From assembly GCA_002331335.1 (NCBI GenBank), contig DCZO01000001.1:221694-254830 (forward strand): a DNA stretch of 33,137 nucleotides, read 5' to 3'. The notes under the pieces were generated by a model. The model was not told where the DNA came from. It saw nothing but the letters and a program-made list of their open reading frames with translations, and did not search any database. The translations under genes were made by a program, and so were the position numbers. Of this stretch, positions 15,733 to 24,389 are shown piece by piece. Origin of the DNA: Nitrospira sp. UBA2082 (GTDB lineage: Bacteria; Nitrospirota; Nitrospiria; Nitrospirales; Nitrospiraceae). Each line of letters starts with the position of its first letter. The stretch's first letter is position 1.

Positions 15733-16725
15733 ATGTGGGAATGGGCCTGTAAAAAACCGCAGCGGTGCCTCAAAGTGGGGATAGATGCTGCGGCCTGGGT
15801 GGAAACGGAGCTGGACTGGCGGGGAAGAAAGCGGTACCGGTGTGTGGTATCCCCGCTACAGGATGGCCTCGTGAAACCATCTCCCGCAGAGGATAATCTC
15901 TCGGATATTCCGGCGCTGGAAGGGCGCATTCGTGCGTTGACTGGGCAGGGGGCTGAATCGCACCAGCGCGGGCACTCGGTGTTTTCCGATCTGCCGCGGC
16001 GCATCACGTTGCTTCTTCCTGATGCCGCCGCGCGCACGGTGGTGCTGCAGCTCGATCAGCTGCCTGCGGATTGGGAAGAGCGCGAGGCTTTGATTCGATG
16101 GCGCTTGGGGCAGGAGCAGCTGTTGTCACTGGCTGGAGCGAAACTGGTGTGGCAGGCGTTTCCGGCCGTGTCGGGACACAGAGGTCGGGCCCATACTGTG
16201 CTGGCCGTGTCGATTCAGGAATCGGTGTTGCAGCAGTATGAATCGCTCTGTGAGTCGGCGGGTTTGATTCCGCACGAGGTCGGGATCACGAGTTTGCGGC
16301 TGTTCAATCTCTGGAGAAAGGTGGCCGGCCGGTTAAGCAGGCGAAAGGCTGATTTTCTCTGGGCCACCGTCGCGGACCGGGCATTGACGACGATGGTGTT
16401 CCAACAAGGACGATTGCTGTTTTACCGGTGTAAGCTCTTAGGAGGCGAACCTGCGACATCCATGGCAACGGCGGATCCGTTGGATAAGGTCATCGAGGAA
16501 TGCGGGGCCTCCTTGGAGGTCTGCCAACAACGGCATCCCGACTTAGCCGTCACGGATGCGGTGTTGTGCGGTGACGGAGAGGTGGCAGCATTCAAAGCCA
16601 GGGTCGAGACCAGCCTCGGTCTCTCCGTCGAGCGAATGGACTGGGGAGTGATCGACGCGCTCGGTTTGGCGGCAAGAGGGAGCCAGCGGGGCGTCGCCTC
16701 ACTGGCGGCGATGGCAGGATTATAA
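15733..16725 (+). CDS. PilM/GspL-like cytoplasmic assembly protein
   Basis: A 330-residue protein with an actin-like fold pattern as in PilM/MshI/GspL: KVGIDAAAW near residue 15, PRRITLLLPDAAART (about 89-103), WRLGQEQLL and a C-terminal block DAVLCGDG and GVIDALGLAA. Overall similarity to classical PilM is low and the identification rests largely on position. It follows the ATPase and precedes PilN-, PilO- and PilP-like genes, the invariant order pilMNOP. It should bind the N-terminal tail of the PilN-like protein and link the ATPase to the inner-membrane complex. Confidence 0.78.
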   Translation: MWEWACKKPQRCLKVGIDAAAWVETELDWRGRKRYRCVVSPLQDGLVKPSPAEDNLSDIPALEGRIRALTGQGAESHQRGHSVFSDLPRRITLLLPDAAARTVVLQLDQLPADWEEREALIRWRLGQEQLLSLAGAKLVWQAFPAVSGHRGRAHTVLAVSIQESVLQQYESLCESAGLIPHEVGITSLRLFNLWRKVAGRLSRRKADFLWATVADRALTTMVFQQGRLLFYRCKLLGGEPATSMATADPLDKVIEECGASLEVCQQRHPDLAVTDAVLCGDGEVAAFKARVETSLGLSVERMDWGVIDALGLAARGSQRGVASLAAMAGL

Positions 16726-17360
16726 TGAACCGGAACGCCGCACCATTTTCGATCGGGCGCTTGGCCTCCGCCATGACCCGTATTCCGCTCTTGGGCAGGA
16801 GCCGAGATGAGTTTCACATCAACCTCAGCAGCCGGTATCGGTCAGCGATGGCCCCGATCCGTGCCGTCCTGGTGCTGGGCTGTGTGTGCCTGGTGCTGGG
16901 CATTCTGTGGAGCATCGGCCAGACGGGTTTGGGATATCGGGAGGCGCGAACCATTTCAGCGGAGCTCGATCGGATCCGCCAACAAGACACACAGTTGATC
17001 GCCGAGGCTCGGCAAGAGGGGATCGACCTATCCGAAGGGGTGTTGCAGGGCTTGTCGGCCGAAGTCGGTTTAGCCAACTTGCTGATTGAAAAGCGAGCAT
17101 TCTCCTGGACGAAGTTTTTGACCGGATTGGAACAGGTCATTCCTCCGAGACTCGTGCTGAGCAGTGTGCGCTTGGAGCAGGGCGGAACCATGGTCCATCT
17201 GTTAGGAAGCGCGGTCAGTTTGGAAGACATCACCTCTTTCACGGTGGGACTGCAAGATCATCCGACGTTCAAGGATCCGGTGCTGGCACAGCACCGGATC
17301 GGAACGAATGGATTGGTGGAGTTCGATGTGACCCTCCGTTACAGCCAGGCAGGATTATGA
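16725..17360 (+). CDS. PilN-like inner-membrane assembly protein
   Basis: The ATG shares its A with the preceding TAA (one-base overlap). The 211-residue product has a cytoplasmic N terminus with FHINLSS near residue 29, resembling the INLLP-type PilM-binding motif of PilN. One membrane helix lies at about 46-65 (VLVLGCVCLVLGILWSIG). A periplasmic coiled segment and a ferredoxin-like domain follow (WTKFLTGLEQVIPPRLVLSSV). This topology matches PilN. It would pair with the next gene product. Confidence 0.83.
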   Translation: MNRNAAPFSIGRLASAMTRIPLLGRSRDEFHINLSSRYRSAMAPIRAVLVLGCVCLVLGILWSIGQTGLGYREARTISAELDRIRQQDTQLIAEARQEGIDLSEGVLQGLSAEVGLANLLIEKRAFSWTKFLTGLEQVIPPRLVLSSVRLEQGGTMVHLLGSAVSLEDITSFTVGLQDHPTFKDPVLAQHRIGTNGLVEFDVTLRYSQAGL

Positions 17361-17938
17361 CGTCGATGCGGGACCGGTTGGTCATGCTGTTGCAACAGCC
17401 GTTTGCGCCGGTGATGCCGTGGGTCGGCATCGCACTGGGGTTGCTGTTGGTCTTGCTCGTGGTGCGGGACGTCGGTGTCGCGGGAGCCGCGTCCGAGCTG
17501 GAACGGGTGGAGAAGGAATGGGTCGCGGCGCGGCAGCTGCTGATGCGGCATCGGGAGGCGAGAAAAGCGAAAACAGATGTCGCGCAGGTATGGGCGATGT
17601 TACCGGCGGAACGGGATTTTTCTCCGCTGGCGTTGGGGATTTCGGAGGAAGCGAAGCGGGATCGCGTTAACTTACCGGCCTTGTCCTACAGGACCGAGCC
17701 GACCACCGTGGCGAATACCAGCAAGGGGTTATTGCAAGGCTCAATGAGTGGGCGGTACGAAGACCTGCGCCGGTTCATCTATGATTTGGAAACTGCCGAG
17801 GAGTTCTTGCTTATCGAAGACATTGAACTCGCCCGCTCCAGTGCGGCTCAAGGACAGACGCTCACCTTCAATATCAAGATTGCCACCTATCTTCGGGCGG
17901 ATGCGCCGGGGCTTGTCGGGCAAGAGACCAGCCGATGA
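17357..17938 (+). CDS. PilO-like inner-membrane assembly protein
   Basis: It starts in an ATGA overlap with the PilN-like gene. The 193-residue product has one membrane helix (about 18-38, MPWVGIALGLLLVLLVV), a coiled stretch, and a periplasmic domain with SGRYEDLRRFIYDLETAEEF, typical of PilO-type ferredoxin-like domains. It should form a heterodimer with the PilN-like protein in the alignment complex between platform and secretin. Confidence 0.83.
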   Translation: MTSMRDRLVMLLQQPFAPVMPWVGIALGLLLVLLVVRDVGVAGAASELERVEKEWVAARQLLMRHREARKAKTDVAQVWAMLPAERDFSPLALGISEEAKRDRVNLPALSYRTEPTTVANTSKGLLQGSMSGRYEDLRRFIYDLETAEEFLLIEDIELARSSAAQGQTLTFNIKIATYLRADAPGLVGQETSR

Positions 17939-18528
17939 CGATGGATGCCAAACAGAAATCGATTGCCGCCGCCGTCTTACTCCTGGCGTGGGCAGGCCTC
18001 GCGGTTTGGCAATGGGGGACGTGGAAAGAGCCGCGTCGGGTTCCCTTGACGAATATCACGGGTCCCGTCGCTGCCGCTCGTGCCGCCAAGCACACAGGCA
18101 ATGGGTTGCACGTCAATCTCGAACGGCTCACATCGGCTCGCGACCAACAGCAGATGTCGTTTGCGACGCTTCGAAACATCTTTGCGTTGCCGAGCCAGGA
18201 CGGGACGCTGCCGAATCCAGCCGACACGCCGGCGGCCACGCAGCCGGACCTGACGCCGGCTCAAGCCCTGCTGCAGCAAGCGGTGTCGACCGAACTGGCG
18301 CAATACAAGTACCTGGGTTTTGTCCGGATGGGCGAACGCTCCCAGCAACGCAAGCCCATCGCCGTGCTCAGCAAGAATGAAGAGGTGGTCATCGGGAAAG
18401 TCGGAGACCGGGTAGAGGACCATGTGGTGCTCACGGCGGTGACCCCCGAGAGTGTCACGATCCGAGACACCGGGACCGGCATCGACCAAACCCTGCCATT
18501 GTCCGAAGAGCCGCCTGCGCAGCAGTGA
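17935..18528 (+). CDS. PilP/GspC-like periplasmic linker protein
   Basis: The start overlaps the PilO-like gene by four bases. The 197-residue product has an N-terminal membrane anchor (about 9-25), a disordered Pro/Ala-rich linker, and a C-terminal beta domain with YKYLGFVRMGERSQ, AVLSKNEEVVIGKVGD and VVLTAVTPESVTIRD. This is the homology-region fold of PilP and GspC, which contact the N0 domain of the secretin. The anchor is a membrane helix and not a lipobox, so it is closer to GspC than to lipidated PilP in that respect. Confidence 0.82.
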   Translation: MTMDAKQKSIAAAVLLLAWAGLAVWQWGTWKEPRRVPLTNITGPVAAARAAKHTGNGLHVNLERLTSARDQQQMSFATLRNIFALPSQDGTLPNPADTPAATQPDLTPAQALLQQAVSTELAQYKYLGFVRMGERSQQRKPIAVLSKNEEVVIGKVGDRVEDHVVLTAVTPESVTIRDTGTGIDQTLPLSEEPPAQQ

Positions 18529-18537
18529 TCGGTCTCT

Positions 18538-19155
18538 ATGGGGATTCGTCCAACATCGTTGGCACAAGAGCAGCGGGGCTTTTCGTACCTCATGCTGATG
18601 ATCGCCGTCGTGGTGATGGGGATCACCATGTCGGTGGCGGTCCGGCAATGGACCGTGATGGTGCAGCGGGAGTTGGAATCGGATCTCTTGGCCAAGGGCA
18701 TCGAGATTCAGAATGCGTTGGCTCTCTATTCGGCGAGCAGGAAAGCAGGGCGAGTCATGCCCGGTGAGGTGTACCCCCAGACACTGGCTGATCTGACCAG
18801 GCTGCCGAAGCCTTTTCTCCGAAAAGTCTACAATGATCCGATAGGACGTGGGGAGTGGGAGGTGGTGCGTGCGCCCACCGGCGGCATTATGGGAGTGCGT
18901 AGCAAAAGTAGAAGTAAGCCGATCCGGCAACAGAACTTTCCGCTCGTGGTTCGCCATTTTCAAGGAAAGCCCACCTACTATGACTGGGTGTTCCAACATC
19001 CGAGCCCATCCGCGACGGTGGTAAATCCCCTGGGGATACAGCCTCAGACCGGTTTCCCGGGACCGCCTGTTGCTCCGGGCGCACCAGGCTCGCCCATATC
19101 GCCCGTCAGCGGTATGTCCGGGCCTTCAGGGGCTCCTCCAATTCCCACACCATAG
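18538..19155 (+). CDS. Atypical pseudopilin with collagen-like tail
   Basis: It follows the PilP-like gene after nine bases and closes the operon. The 205-residue product has the prepilin-like segment RG/FSYLMLMIAVVVMGI, but position +5 is Met instead of the nearly invariant Glu. The middle part (about 40-150) has SDLLAKGIEIQNALALYS and YNDPIGRGEWEV, shared with GspG/H-like proteins. The last 40 residues are rich in Pro and Gly with imperfect G-x-P steps (GFPGPPVAPGAPGSP). Lack of Glu5 is known for the minor pseudopilin GspK, which sits at the tip, so a tip role is plausible. Confidence 0.75.
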   Translation: MGIRPTSLAQEQRGFSYLMLMIAVVVMGITMSVAVRQWTVMVQRELESDLLAKGIEIQNALALYSASRKAGRVMPGEVYPQTLADLTRLPKPFLRKVYNDPIGRGEWEVVRAPTGGIMGVRSKSRSKPIRQQNFPLVVRHFQGKPTYYDWVFQHPSPSATVVNPLGIQPQTGFPGPPVAPGAPGSPISPVSGMSGPSGAPPIPTP

Positions 19156-19246
19156 GCTCCCGTCGCCTTGACCCTCTGGAGAGGGGCGAGGTATGCTTTG
19201 CCACCAGCGCATCGTTCGATACGAAAGACGAGGCTGTGAGAGGCCG

Positions 19247-20563
19247 ATGGACAAGTTTGTGATGGAAACAGAGCCCCAAAAGTCTGAAGAGTCGGAATCG
19301 GCGGTCGTCCCGATTCCAGAGTATGTCAAAGATCTGGTGACTAAGGCCAAACGGGCTTCGGGGAAGCTGGCGTCCCTTTCGACAGCGGTGAAGAATCAGG
19401 CGCTGCTGGCCATGGCCGAAGCGCTCGAATCTAGGACAGATGAATTGCTGGAGGCGAACCAACGTGATCTCGAGGCGTTCGGCTCCTCGCCGGCTAAGAA
19501 GGCCATGGCGGATCGGTTACGGCTCACGGACAAGCGGATCGCCGAGATGGCAGCCGGTATCCGTGAAGTGGCGAAGCTGCCCGACCCCATCGGCCAAACC
19601 CCCGGGATGTGGACCAGACCGAACGGGATGCAGGTGGGGCGTGTGCGCGTGCCCATCGGCGTGGTGGGCATCATCTATGAGTCGCGCCCCAACGTGACAG
19701 CGGATTCAGCAGCCCTCTGTCTCAAGTCGGGGAACGTGTGTGTCCTGCGCGGCGGCAGTGAAGCGATCCATTCCAATACCGCGATCGCGGCCGTGCTCTC
19801 TGACGCGGCGGAAAAGGCCGGTGTGCCGGCCGGGGCGATCACCTTTGTGGACCGGCCGGATCGTGAGGTGGTGCCGGTGTTACTCAAGCAGGATCGGTAT
19901 ATCGATTTGATCATTCCTCGCGGCGGGGAATCGCTCATGAAGCTGATTGCGGAACACTCGACCATTCCCGTCGTCAAGCACGATGCGGGTGTGTGCCATG
20001 TCTACGTCGATGTTTCAGCTGATCCGGCCATGGCCGAAGCGATTTGTGTGAATGCCAAGGCGCAGCGGCCGTCGACCTGCAACGCAATGGAGACATTGCT
20101 GATTCACCAATCCATCGCAAGGACGTTGCTGCCGAAGCTGGGGGCGAGTCTGTCGGCTGCCCATGTCGAAATTCGCGGCTGCCCCAAAACCTGCCAATTG
20201 ATACCCGAGGCGAAACCCGCCACCGAACAGGATTACGGCAAGGAGTTTCTCGACCTGGTGCTGGCAGTCAAGGTCGTCAAGAATATGGACGAGGCGATGG
20301 AACACATCGATCAGTACGGCTCGCGTCATACGGAAGCCATCGTGACGTCGGACTATGGTCGGTCGATGCGGTTTCTCAAGGAGGTGGATGCCAGCGCGGT
20401 GCTGGTCAATGCCTCCACCCGGCTCAATGACGGCTATCAGTTCGGCCTCGGCGCGGAGATCGGTATCAGCACGTCTCGGATTCATGCGCGCGGTCCGATG
20501 GGCCTCGAAGAGCTCACCTGCTTCAAGTTCATCGTCTTAGGGAGCGGACAGCTCCGCCAGTAA
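19247..20563 (+). CDS. proA: Glutamate-5-semialdehyde dehydrogenase
   Basis: This 438-residue cytoplasmic NADPH-dependent enzyme converts glutamyl-5-phosphate to glutamate-5-semialdehyde in proline synthesis. Family blocks include VRVPIGVVGIIYESRPNV, SGNVCVLRGGSEA and the catalytic cysteine in STCNAMETLLI (Cys278). The C terminus has FGLGAEIGISTSRIHARGPM. I chose ATG 19247, preceded by GAGAGG. The frame extends to 19193, and ATG 19262 is another option. proB is not in the window. The next gene begins directly after its stop codon. Confidence 0.95.
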   Translation: MDKFVMETEPQKSEESESAVVPIPEYVKDLVTKAKRASGKLASLSTAVKNQALLAMAEALESRTDELLEANQRDLEAFGSSPAKKAMADRLRLTDKRIAEMAAGIREVAKLPDPIGQTPGMWTRPNGMQVGRVRVPIGVVGIIYESRPNVTADSAALCLKSGNVCVLRGGSEAIHSNTAIAAVLSDAAEKAGVPAGAITFVDRPDREVVPVLLKQDRYIDLIIPRGGESLMKLIAEHSTIPVVKHDAGVCHVYVDVSADPAMAEAICVNAKAQRPSTCNAMETLLIHQSIARTLLPKLGASLSAAHVEIRGCPKTCQLIPEAKPATEQDYGKEFLDLVLAVKVVKNMDEAMEHIDQYGSRHTEAIVTSDYGRSMRFLKEVDASAVLVNASTRLNDGYQFGLGAEIGISTSRIHARGPMGLEELTCFKFIVLGSGQLRQ

Positions 20564-22348
20564 ATGTCCTCCGATCCGGTTACGTTCGCCCTGCAGACTC
20601 CAGGCCACCTTTCCTTTCCATCCACGCAAGCCTTCGCGAGGCGGTTCGAGGAGAGCGGAGGATATCTCGCCACCGGCGCAACGGGGCATCTCGTGTTCTA
20701 CCGGCCCGACGGCCGGCGGGTGCTTGCCACCGACCCCGGCGGCCACCCGTTGCACGAGTGTGAATGGCAATCTGACACCGACGGGACTGTGTCGCTCGCA
20801 AGGGCGAGGATCTGCCTTGACTGGAAACAATGGATTGGACTGAAGCCGGGTGGGCTGGTGAACGAAACCAGGCTGAATCTGGCGACGCGGCCGGGGTGGC
20901 AGCGGATTACCTCGGACGATTTGCGCGCCATGGCGGCTCAGGCGATGCGGGTGCCGATTGAAGAAGTGCGCTGGTTTTTCCGGGATAACGATCTGGCTAT
21001 CGATGCGAACGGGATGGCGACGATTCGTCACCGGAAGGATGCGGTCTATGTGTTAGAACAGGGAGACTTCGCGCGCGCCCGGTTTATGGCCTGCATGGGT
21101 GCGATGCATTGGGACCACATCGATTTTCTTCCGGTCGTCGAGCTGTTCAAATCCCTGTTACCCGGCACCGGTTCCGCCGTCTTCGAGCTGATTCGTGGCC
21201 TCTACGACGATCAGAATCGAGCCCAATCCGTCCCACGCACGTTGCGCTACCGTGGGATACCGCCCTATCCATCGGAAGCGGCGTTCCGGCTGTTTAGCCA
21301 GTTTTTCACACCCTCCGTGTCCGGCGGGGGCGACCCGCTCTCGCTGTTCATGGATCAGTCTCGAGCTCATCGGGTGACGTGGCTCCCGGCGAGTGACCCG
21401 CCCGTCCGATATTTTGAGACAGTACAGGGACTGTGTCTGACTGTCCAAAGAAGGCAGATTCAAAAGGCGACGGTGGCGAAAGACGCTACCGGACTGCCGT
21501 ACCTCCATTCGCCGCCGGGGCGTCCGGCTCCGTTTGATCGGTCTATAGCTGTGAAGGAGGGGCGACTGATTCTGAAGGATCGAACGCATGAAACTCTCTT
21601 CACGGTGGGACAGGGGATTGCCGAGGACTCGTCTCCCGGTTGTGCGATGATCGACGGATCTGTCGATTGGCGATCGCTTTTTATCCAGGGAGTGCCGCCG
21701 ATTCGCCCGGCCGACGCCTATGGCGCCGTGTTGTTGTATCCGGAGAACGACGAGGACATCGGCGAGCTCGCGGCTCAGCCGTTTGTCGCGGACTACTTAC
21801 AAGATATCGGCGAAACGGACCGAGAGCTTGGAGCCATCCTGTCCAACGCCGAGCGAATTCTGATCGACAATGGGGATGCGGTGCTCTCGACCTGCGTGCT
21901 GTTCGATCGTCCGCGAGATTACGTGGTGCGCAGCGTTCATCCCGCCTATGCACAGCGGCACGCGCAACAACTCTGGATTCAGTCTGCCGCAATCCGGCGG
22001 TGGGAGTGGTTGAAGCGGATTCGGATCGTCCCGGCTTCGTTGTGGGAAGAGACACGTCCGGATTATCGACCGGCCGATCTTGCCTATCAATGGGTGAGTT
22101 ATGACTCGTTCGGGTCGACGGAAGCTCTAACAGCCGGGGGAGCCCGACTTGGGCAATGTGTCCGATCCGGGGGACATGCATTCGTCATAGGCCCTGCCGA
22201 GATGCGGGACATTATGCCACGGAGCGGATGGCATCTGATGTGGGAAGAACCGGTCGACTCGCTGCCGACCTTTCGAATGCACAAAACGATCTTGCCTCAA
22301 GCCCGGCTTAAAACAGGCCTCACGCTGTTCCATCTCAGACGGTCGTAG
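20564..22348 (+). CDS. Uncharacterised 594-residue protein coupled to proA
   Basis: I do not recognise this protein. Its ATG directly follows the TAA of proA, so co-translation is likely. No signal peptide or membrane helix is visible, so it should be cytoplasmic. Residues 20-95 look beta-rich (HLVFYRPDGRRVLATDPGG). The middle contains WRSLFIQGVPPIRPADAYG. The C terminus (about 545-594) has GGHAFVIGPAEM, WEEPVDSLPTFRMHKTILP and LTLFHLRRS, which faintly recalls the last strands of a Rossmann methyltransferase fold. No SAM-binding motif is evident, so this is a weak hint. Composition matches its neighbours. The coding call is firm; the function is open. Confidence 0.85.
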   Translation: MSSDPVTFALQTPGHLSFPSTQAFARRFEESGGYLATGATGHLVFYRPDGRRVLATDPGGHPLHECEWQSDTDGTVSLARARICLDWKQWIGLKPGGLVNETRLNLATRPGWQRITSDDLRAMAAQAMRVPIEEVRWFFRDNDLAIDANGMATIRHRKDAVYVLEQGDFARARFMACMGAMHWDHIDFLPVVELFKSLLPGTGSAVFELIRGLYDDQNRAQSVPRTLRYRGIPPYPSEAAFRLFSQFFTPSVSGGGDPLSLFMDQSRAHRVTWLPASDPPVRYFETVQGLCLTVQRRQIQKATVAKDATGLPYLHSPPGRPAPFDRSIAVKEGRLILKDRTHETLFTVGQGIAEDSSPGCAMIDGSVDWRSLFIQGVPPIRPADAYGAVLLYPENDEDIGELAAQPFVADYLQDIGETDRELGAILSNAERILIDNGDAVLSTCVLFDRPRDYVVRSVHPAYAQRHAQQLWIQSAAIRRWEWLKRIRIVPASLWEETRPDYRPADLAYQWVSYDSFGSTEALTAGGARLGQCVRSGGHAFVIGPAEMRDIMPRSGWHLMWEEPVDSLPTFRMHKTILPQARLKTGLTLFHLRRS

Positions 22349-22357
22349 CCCAGGTGT

Positions 22358-23110
22358 TCAGCTTACGTCTCGAGACTCAGCCGGTGGAACGAGCGGAAGA
22401 GCTGCTTCAGCACAGAGCGAGTGAGGACCGAAGAGATCGTTCAGCGTCGACACGGTGGGATGCCGGGCGCCGGGATCGGTGCCGGGCCGCACAACCTGTA
22501 CCGTCAAGAAGCCGGATGCGACGGCGGCGTCCAACTCCGGCTCGGCGTCGGACAAGAACAGCACTTCTGTCGGTTTGAATCCCAGACAGTCTGCGATGTG
22601 TCGATACGAGGCCGGTTCCAGTTTCGATCCCATGCTGGTGTCGAAGAAATAGGAGAACAGAGAGGTGAGGTCTCCGTCTGTCGTATGTTCAAGAAGCAGC
22701 CGTTGCGCCTGCTCCGATCCGGACGAATAGATCGCCAATTGTAAGAGTTCTTGTCGCCAGCGGCGGAGCGCTGGGACGACGTCGTCGTACAGATGAGGGG
22801 CGAACACACCTCTTCGGTAGCCTTCTTCCCAGATCATGCCCTGCAAGGCTTTGAGCCCCTGATGTTTGCGGTCTCCTATAATCCATTGGGTGAGGATGCC
22901 GGTCATATCGTCATAGGACAACCACGCGCCTGACTCCTTCGCGATCGTCTCCTGGCACAACGACGCCCACCGGCGGACCGTCTGGTCGTTCTGATGGGCA
23001 TGCAGATAGGTGGCGAGGTGCTTCTGGGCATAGGGAAAGAGGACATCGGTCACATAGGCCTTCGGGAGGATCGTCCCTTCGATGTCGAGGAGAATGCCGC
23101 GTAGCACCAT
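22358..23110 (-). CDS. mtnC: Enolase-phosphatase E1
   Basis: A 250-residue HAD-family enzyme of methionine salvage. It enolises and dephosphorylates 2,3-diketo-5-methylthiopentyl-1-phosphate to the acireductone used by MtnD. The HAD motif is LLDIEGTI with Asp9. IYSSGSEQAQ (motif II), KLEPASY (motif III Lys) and FLSDAEPELDAA (motif IV) follow. The frame extends upstream to 23197 inside mtnD. ATG 23110, one base after the mtnD stop, leaves an N terminus of normal length and is preferred. It is the last gene of the leftward mtnB-mtnD-mtnC cluster, with only nine bases to the convergent neighbour. Confidence 0.92.
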   Translation of the reverse strand: MVLRGILLDIEGTILPKAYVTDVLFPYAQKHLATYLHAHQNDQTVRRWASLCQETIAKESGAWLSYDDMTGILTQWIIGDRKHQGLKALQGMIWEEGYRRGVFAPHLYDDVVPALRRWRQELLQLAIYSSGSEQAQRLLLEHTTDGDLTSLFSYFFDTSMGSKLEPASYRHIADCLGFKPTEVLFLSDAEPELDAAVASGFLTVQVVRPGTDPGARHPTVSTLNDLFGPHSLCAEAALPLVPPAESRDVS

Positions 23111-23111
23111 A

Positions 23112-23633
23112 TCAACGGTATCGCTGTTCAATGCCGGAGTGGGTGTAGTGGGGAACCCAGCCTGCTTGATCGGTAAAAATTCGGATCGCGCAGACATGCG
23201 GATCAGGTCCCAGGTCGAACCAATGTTTGGTGTCGGCCGGTACGGTCAGGAGATCACCGGCACTGCATTGAACAGAAAACACTTCCTCTTCAGACGTGTC
23301 CTTGTGAAACCAGAAGAGACCGTCCCCTTCGACAAAAAACCGCACTTCGTCTTCACTATGAGTATGCTCGCGGAGAAACTTGTCCCGAATGGCGGGCAGA
23401 TTGGGCGTCGCGGGCGTGACCCGGATCACATCGGCGGTGCGGTAGCCGTTCTGTTCCATGAACGGTTTGAGCCAAGAGTCGTTGGCCTGTAAGACCTCGG
23501 TATCGGATCCTCCGCTAGGCAACGCTCCAACAGGCCGATGTTCGTACCGGACACCGCGTGCGTGGAGGAAGCGACTGATCTCGCCCACGTCGGTCAGCTG
23601 GATGTCTCTGTCAGGCACCCGCAAGGTAGCCAT
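23112..23633 (-). CDS. mtnD: Acireductone dioxygenase
   Basis: A 173-residue cupin that oxidises the acireductone to formate and 2-oxo-4-methylthiobutanoate (Fe form), or to an off-pathway product (Ni form). The metal ligands are all visible: His90, His92 and Glu96 in EHTHSEDEVRFF, and His137 in TKHWFDLG. The frame extends to 23843, but that part lies within mtnB and encodes nothing cupin-like. ATG 23633 gives the normal length. It overlaps the end of mtnB by 23 bases. Confidence 0.94.
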   Translation of the reverse strand: MATLRVPDRDIQLTDVGEISRFLHARGVRYEHRPVGALPSGGSDTEVLQANDSWLKPFMEQNGYRTADVIRVTPATPNLPAIRDKFLREHTHSEDEVRFFVEGDGLFWFHKDTSEEEVFSVQCSAGDLLTVPADTKHWFDLGPDPHVCAIRIFTDQAGWVPHYTHSGIEQRYR

Positions 23634-24261
23634 GAGTCCGCACCTCACGTTCGCATTGAAGGAGATATTCGAATACTTCAAGGTGGCGCTTCGCGTCCAC
23701 CAGAGTTTTCCCCCACACGTATAGGCCGTGTCCTGCCAGCAGGAAGCCATAGCATGGTTCAGCCTCGGGAAGGCGAGGCTCGATGTGCGCAGACAGCCAG
23801 GCCATATCTTGGGAGTTCGGAAAGACAGGCAGCCGGACCTCACAGTCGTGCCGGTCGATACCCTCCAAGCCTTTGAGCAGTTCCCAGCCGGAGAATGTTA
23901 GAAAGCCTGTTGCCTCAGCCGAACGTGACAGCAAGGCGGCGGCGATTGAATGGGTATGGAGGACTGCGCCGACATTCGCTCGGCGGTAGAGCATCAGATG
24001 GAGGGGAGTCTCCGCGGACGGCCGGAGCCGGCTCCCGTTCATCGGACGTCCCTCGCCGTCGATCGCGATGACGGAGTCCGAATCGAGGTGATCCTTGTCG
24101 ATGCCCGAGGCTGTGATCGCGCAGATTGCCGGCGCGGCGTCAACCGGCAAGCCGATGCTGTAATTCGTGCTGGTCGCAGGCGCCCAGCCCTTCCGCGCAG
24201 CCCAGCGGGCGGTGTCGGCAACTTGATCAGCGTATTGTTTGAAGTCCCGGAATATGTCCAT
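23611..24261 (-). CDS. mtnB: Methylthioribulose-1-phosphate dehydratase
   Basis: A 216-residue zinc enzyme of the class II aldolase fold that dehydrates methylthioribulose-1-phosphate in methionine salvage. Visible motifs are GWAPATSTNYSIG (about 25-37), the metal-binding HTHS (His102, His104), and LAGHGLYVWGKTLVDAKRHLE, with the third histidine. It is first in the cluster and overlaps mtnD. mtnA, mtnK/mtnP and the transaminase are not in the window, so the remaining steps would be encoded elsewhere. Confidence 0.93.
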   Translation of the reverse strand: MDIFRDFKQYADQVADTARWAARKGWAPATSTNYSIGLPVDAAPAICAITASGIDKDHLDSDSVIAIDGEGRPMNGSRLRPSAETPLHLMLYRRANVGAVLHTHSIAAALLSRSAEATGFLTFSGWELLKGLEGIDRHDCEVRLPVFPNSQDMAWLSAHIEPRLPEAEPCYGFLLAGHGLYVWGKTLVDAKRHLEVFEYLLQCEREVRTHGYLAGA

Positions 24262-24389
24262 GCGTCTACGGCTCAGGCAAGGAGTATCAGTAATACGGCA
24301 TGATATATATGGGAAAGCACTGCGGCGGCTACTGGCTGATCCGCCAGGGGAAGGATGACACTGGTTGGTAGAAGTTTAGGCGGGCCTTG

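Noticed and set aside
17977..18999. 340-codon open frame on the minus strand
   Set aside because: Antisense to the PilP-like and pseudopilin genes, and composition (His/Arg-rich) is typical of a shadow frame.
19172..19185. CCCTC-TGGA-GAGGG hairpin after the pseudopilus operon
   Set aside because: Only five base pairs and no U-tract; not enough for a terminator call.
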